A stretch of DNA of 5,784 nt. Origin: CAZJOD01 sp964547525 (lineage in GTDB: Bacteria; Bacillota; Clostridia; JAAYHZ01). Positions within the stretch are counted from its first letter, which is position 1, and every line of letters starts with the position of its first letter. Under the pieces are notes generated by a model, which had not been told where the DNA came from, made no database searches, and saw nothing but the letters and a program-made list of their open reading frames with translations. The position numbers were made by a program, and so were the translations under genes. The stretch lies in assembly GCA_964547525.1 (NCBI GenBank), contig CAZJOD010000206.1, positions 1-5,784 of the forward strand. The letters run 5' to 3'. Shown one piece after another: positions 4,737 to 5,784 of the stretch.

Positions 4737-5784
4737 TTAATATATCCCCAATCCGGCAAGTAATATAGCCGGTATTGAAGATAATACGGGTAAAACTAAG
4801 GAAGTAATCGCTATATCTACATACGAATCTTTATGTGTTAGTCCCGTAATCGCTAACAAAGTCAAAACCGCCCCATTATGCGGCAGGGTATCAAGCCCAC
4901 CCGATGCCAGAGACGCAATTCTGTGAAACGCTTCCGGACTTACTCCGGTTTCCAAAGCCAATTGGTAGTATTTTTCTCCTAAAGCCGCCAAAGCTATACC
5001 TAAGCCGCCGGACGCCGAACCGGTCGCTCCCGATAAAAGATTTACCGCCACAGCTTCGGATATCAAAGGCGATCCTTTAATCCCTAAAACAAAATCGGTT
5101 AACGTTTTAAATCCCGGAACAGCCCTTACTACAGCTCCGAATCCTACCGCAGCACTTGTGTTTATAATAGCGATAACAGAACCTGACGCGCCTGTACCAA
5201 TGCTTTTTGTAAATCCTTTATAAGATTTTATTCTAAGCAGCATACATAGTGTAATACCGGACAATAGCGCTATTATGATATTTAATTCTAAGATGTTTAA
5301 AACTATGATTACAACCATCGGTGGAAGTATTGACAAAAAGGGGTTTGGTAAACTTTTATTTTCAGATATAGCATCCTTTTTATTTTTTGGCTCAATATAT
5401 ATTTCGCCTCTCGCAGTGAGCCTTTTTTCCTTACGAACTAAATAAATATAGCCCGAACCAAACATAAATAAAGCGGCTGTAATTCCCATAATAGGTGCCG
5501 CAGTGGCGGTTGTATTAAAATATGTTGTAGGAATAAGGTTTTGAATCTGGGGTGATCCGGGTAATGCCGTCATTGTAAATGTAAAAGAACCCAAAGCAAT
5601 ACATCCGGGTATAAGTTTTACAGTGATGTTTGCTTCTTTAAACAAAGCAAGTGCTACGGGATACATTGCAAAAACCACTACGAACAAACTGATCCCACCG
5701 TATGTTAATACGGCACAGCCTAATATTACAGCCAATATGGCTCTTTTTTTACCTAGAACCTTTGCCATGCCACTAGCGATTGAA
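4737..5784 (-). CDS. GntP-family permease, N-terminus outside window
   Basis: This is a membrane transporter of the GntP family (gluconate:H+ symporter and relatives, COG2610 type), which carries sugar acids or other small carboxylates into the cell. The frame is open to the right edge, giving 349 visible codons, the first lacking its first two bases. Family members are usually about 440-460 residues, so roughly a quarter is missing. The methionine at 5768 is internal: it has no Shine-Dalgarno site, and the five codons before it (SIASG) fit the family pattern. Family-like stretches include LTYGGISLFVVVFAMYPVA and LGSFTFTMTALPGSPQIQN near the visible start, and SGATGSASGGLGIALAALG and ASGGLDTLPHNGAVLTLLA near the end. 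A charged hydrophilic loop (KNKKDAISENKS) divides the hydrophobic halves. The substrate cannot be told from this; gluconate and hydroxybutyrate are both possible by family analogy, with no catabolic gene in view to decide. Confidence 0.9.
   Translation of the reverse strand, partial: SIASGMAKVLGKKRAILAVILGCAVLTYGGISLFVVVFAMYPVALALFKEANITVKLIPGCIALGSFTFTMTALPGSPQIQNLIPTTYFNTTATAAPIMGITAALFMFGSGYIYLVRKEKRLTARGEIYIEPKNKKDAISENKSLPNPFLSILPPMVVIIVLNILELNIIIALLSGITLCMLLRIKSYKGFTKSIGTGASGSVIAIINTSAAVGFGAVVRAVPGFKTLTDFVLGIKGSPLISEAVAVNLLSGATGSASGGLGIALAALGEKYYQLALETGVSPEAFHRIASLASGGLDTLPHNGAVLTLLAITGLTHKDSYVDIAITSLVLPVLSSIPAILLAGLGIY

Noticed and set aside
4737..5768. The permease read as a complete 343-residue protein starting at the ATG at 5768
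   Set aside because: The frame stays open to the window edge, no ribosome binding site precedes that ATG, and the family needs about 100 more N-terminal residues.

Overview
The window looks like a chromosomal segment of a low-GC Gram-positive bacterium, most likely in the Clostridia. The evidence is AT-rich spacers, heavy use of ATA and AGA codons, Shine-Dalgarno sites close to AGGAGG, and Firmicute-type TATAAT promoters. This is inference from composition and gene type; no marker gene fixes the genus. The sequence shows no insertion sequence, phage, CRISPR, tRNA or rRNA, and I do not see a new multi-gene system here.

Layout: (i) 1-47, minus strand: the first 15 codons of an unidentified gene that leaves the window on the left, with a strong ribosome binding site. 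(ii) 48-427: a 380-bp divergent spacer holding promoter candidates for both directions, a short inverted repeat, a cluster of AACCG half-sites, two small tandem repeats and two possible hairpins in the carB leader. (iii) 428-3658, plus strand: a complete, apparently intact carB (carbamoyl-phosphate synthase large subunit), with no carA next to it in the window. (iv) 3659-3823: a convergent spacer with three inverted repeats in a row, the last a convincing bidirectional terminator. (v) 3824-4495, minus strand: a complete MgtC/SapB-family membrane protein with its own good promoter. (vi) 4499-4736: an AT-rich spacer holding the mgtC promoter and copies of a short repeated motif. (vii) 4737-5784, minus strand: the C-terminal three quarters or so of a GntP-family permease whose start lies beyond the right edge.

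The three recognisable genes do not form one pathway. carB supplies carbamoyl phosphate for pyrimidines and arginine and appears to be a single-gene transcript. The MgtC-like protein and the GntP permease are both membrane proteins on the minus strand, but they are separated by 241 bp with a promoter between them, so they are probably separate transcription units. The points most worth checking are non-coding: the phased AACCG cluster, the three hairpins after carB, and the TGCAATAA motif with a TIR-like inverted pair around the mgtC gene.
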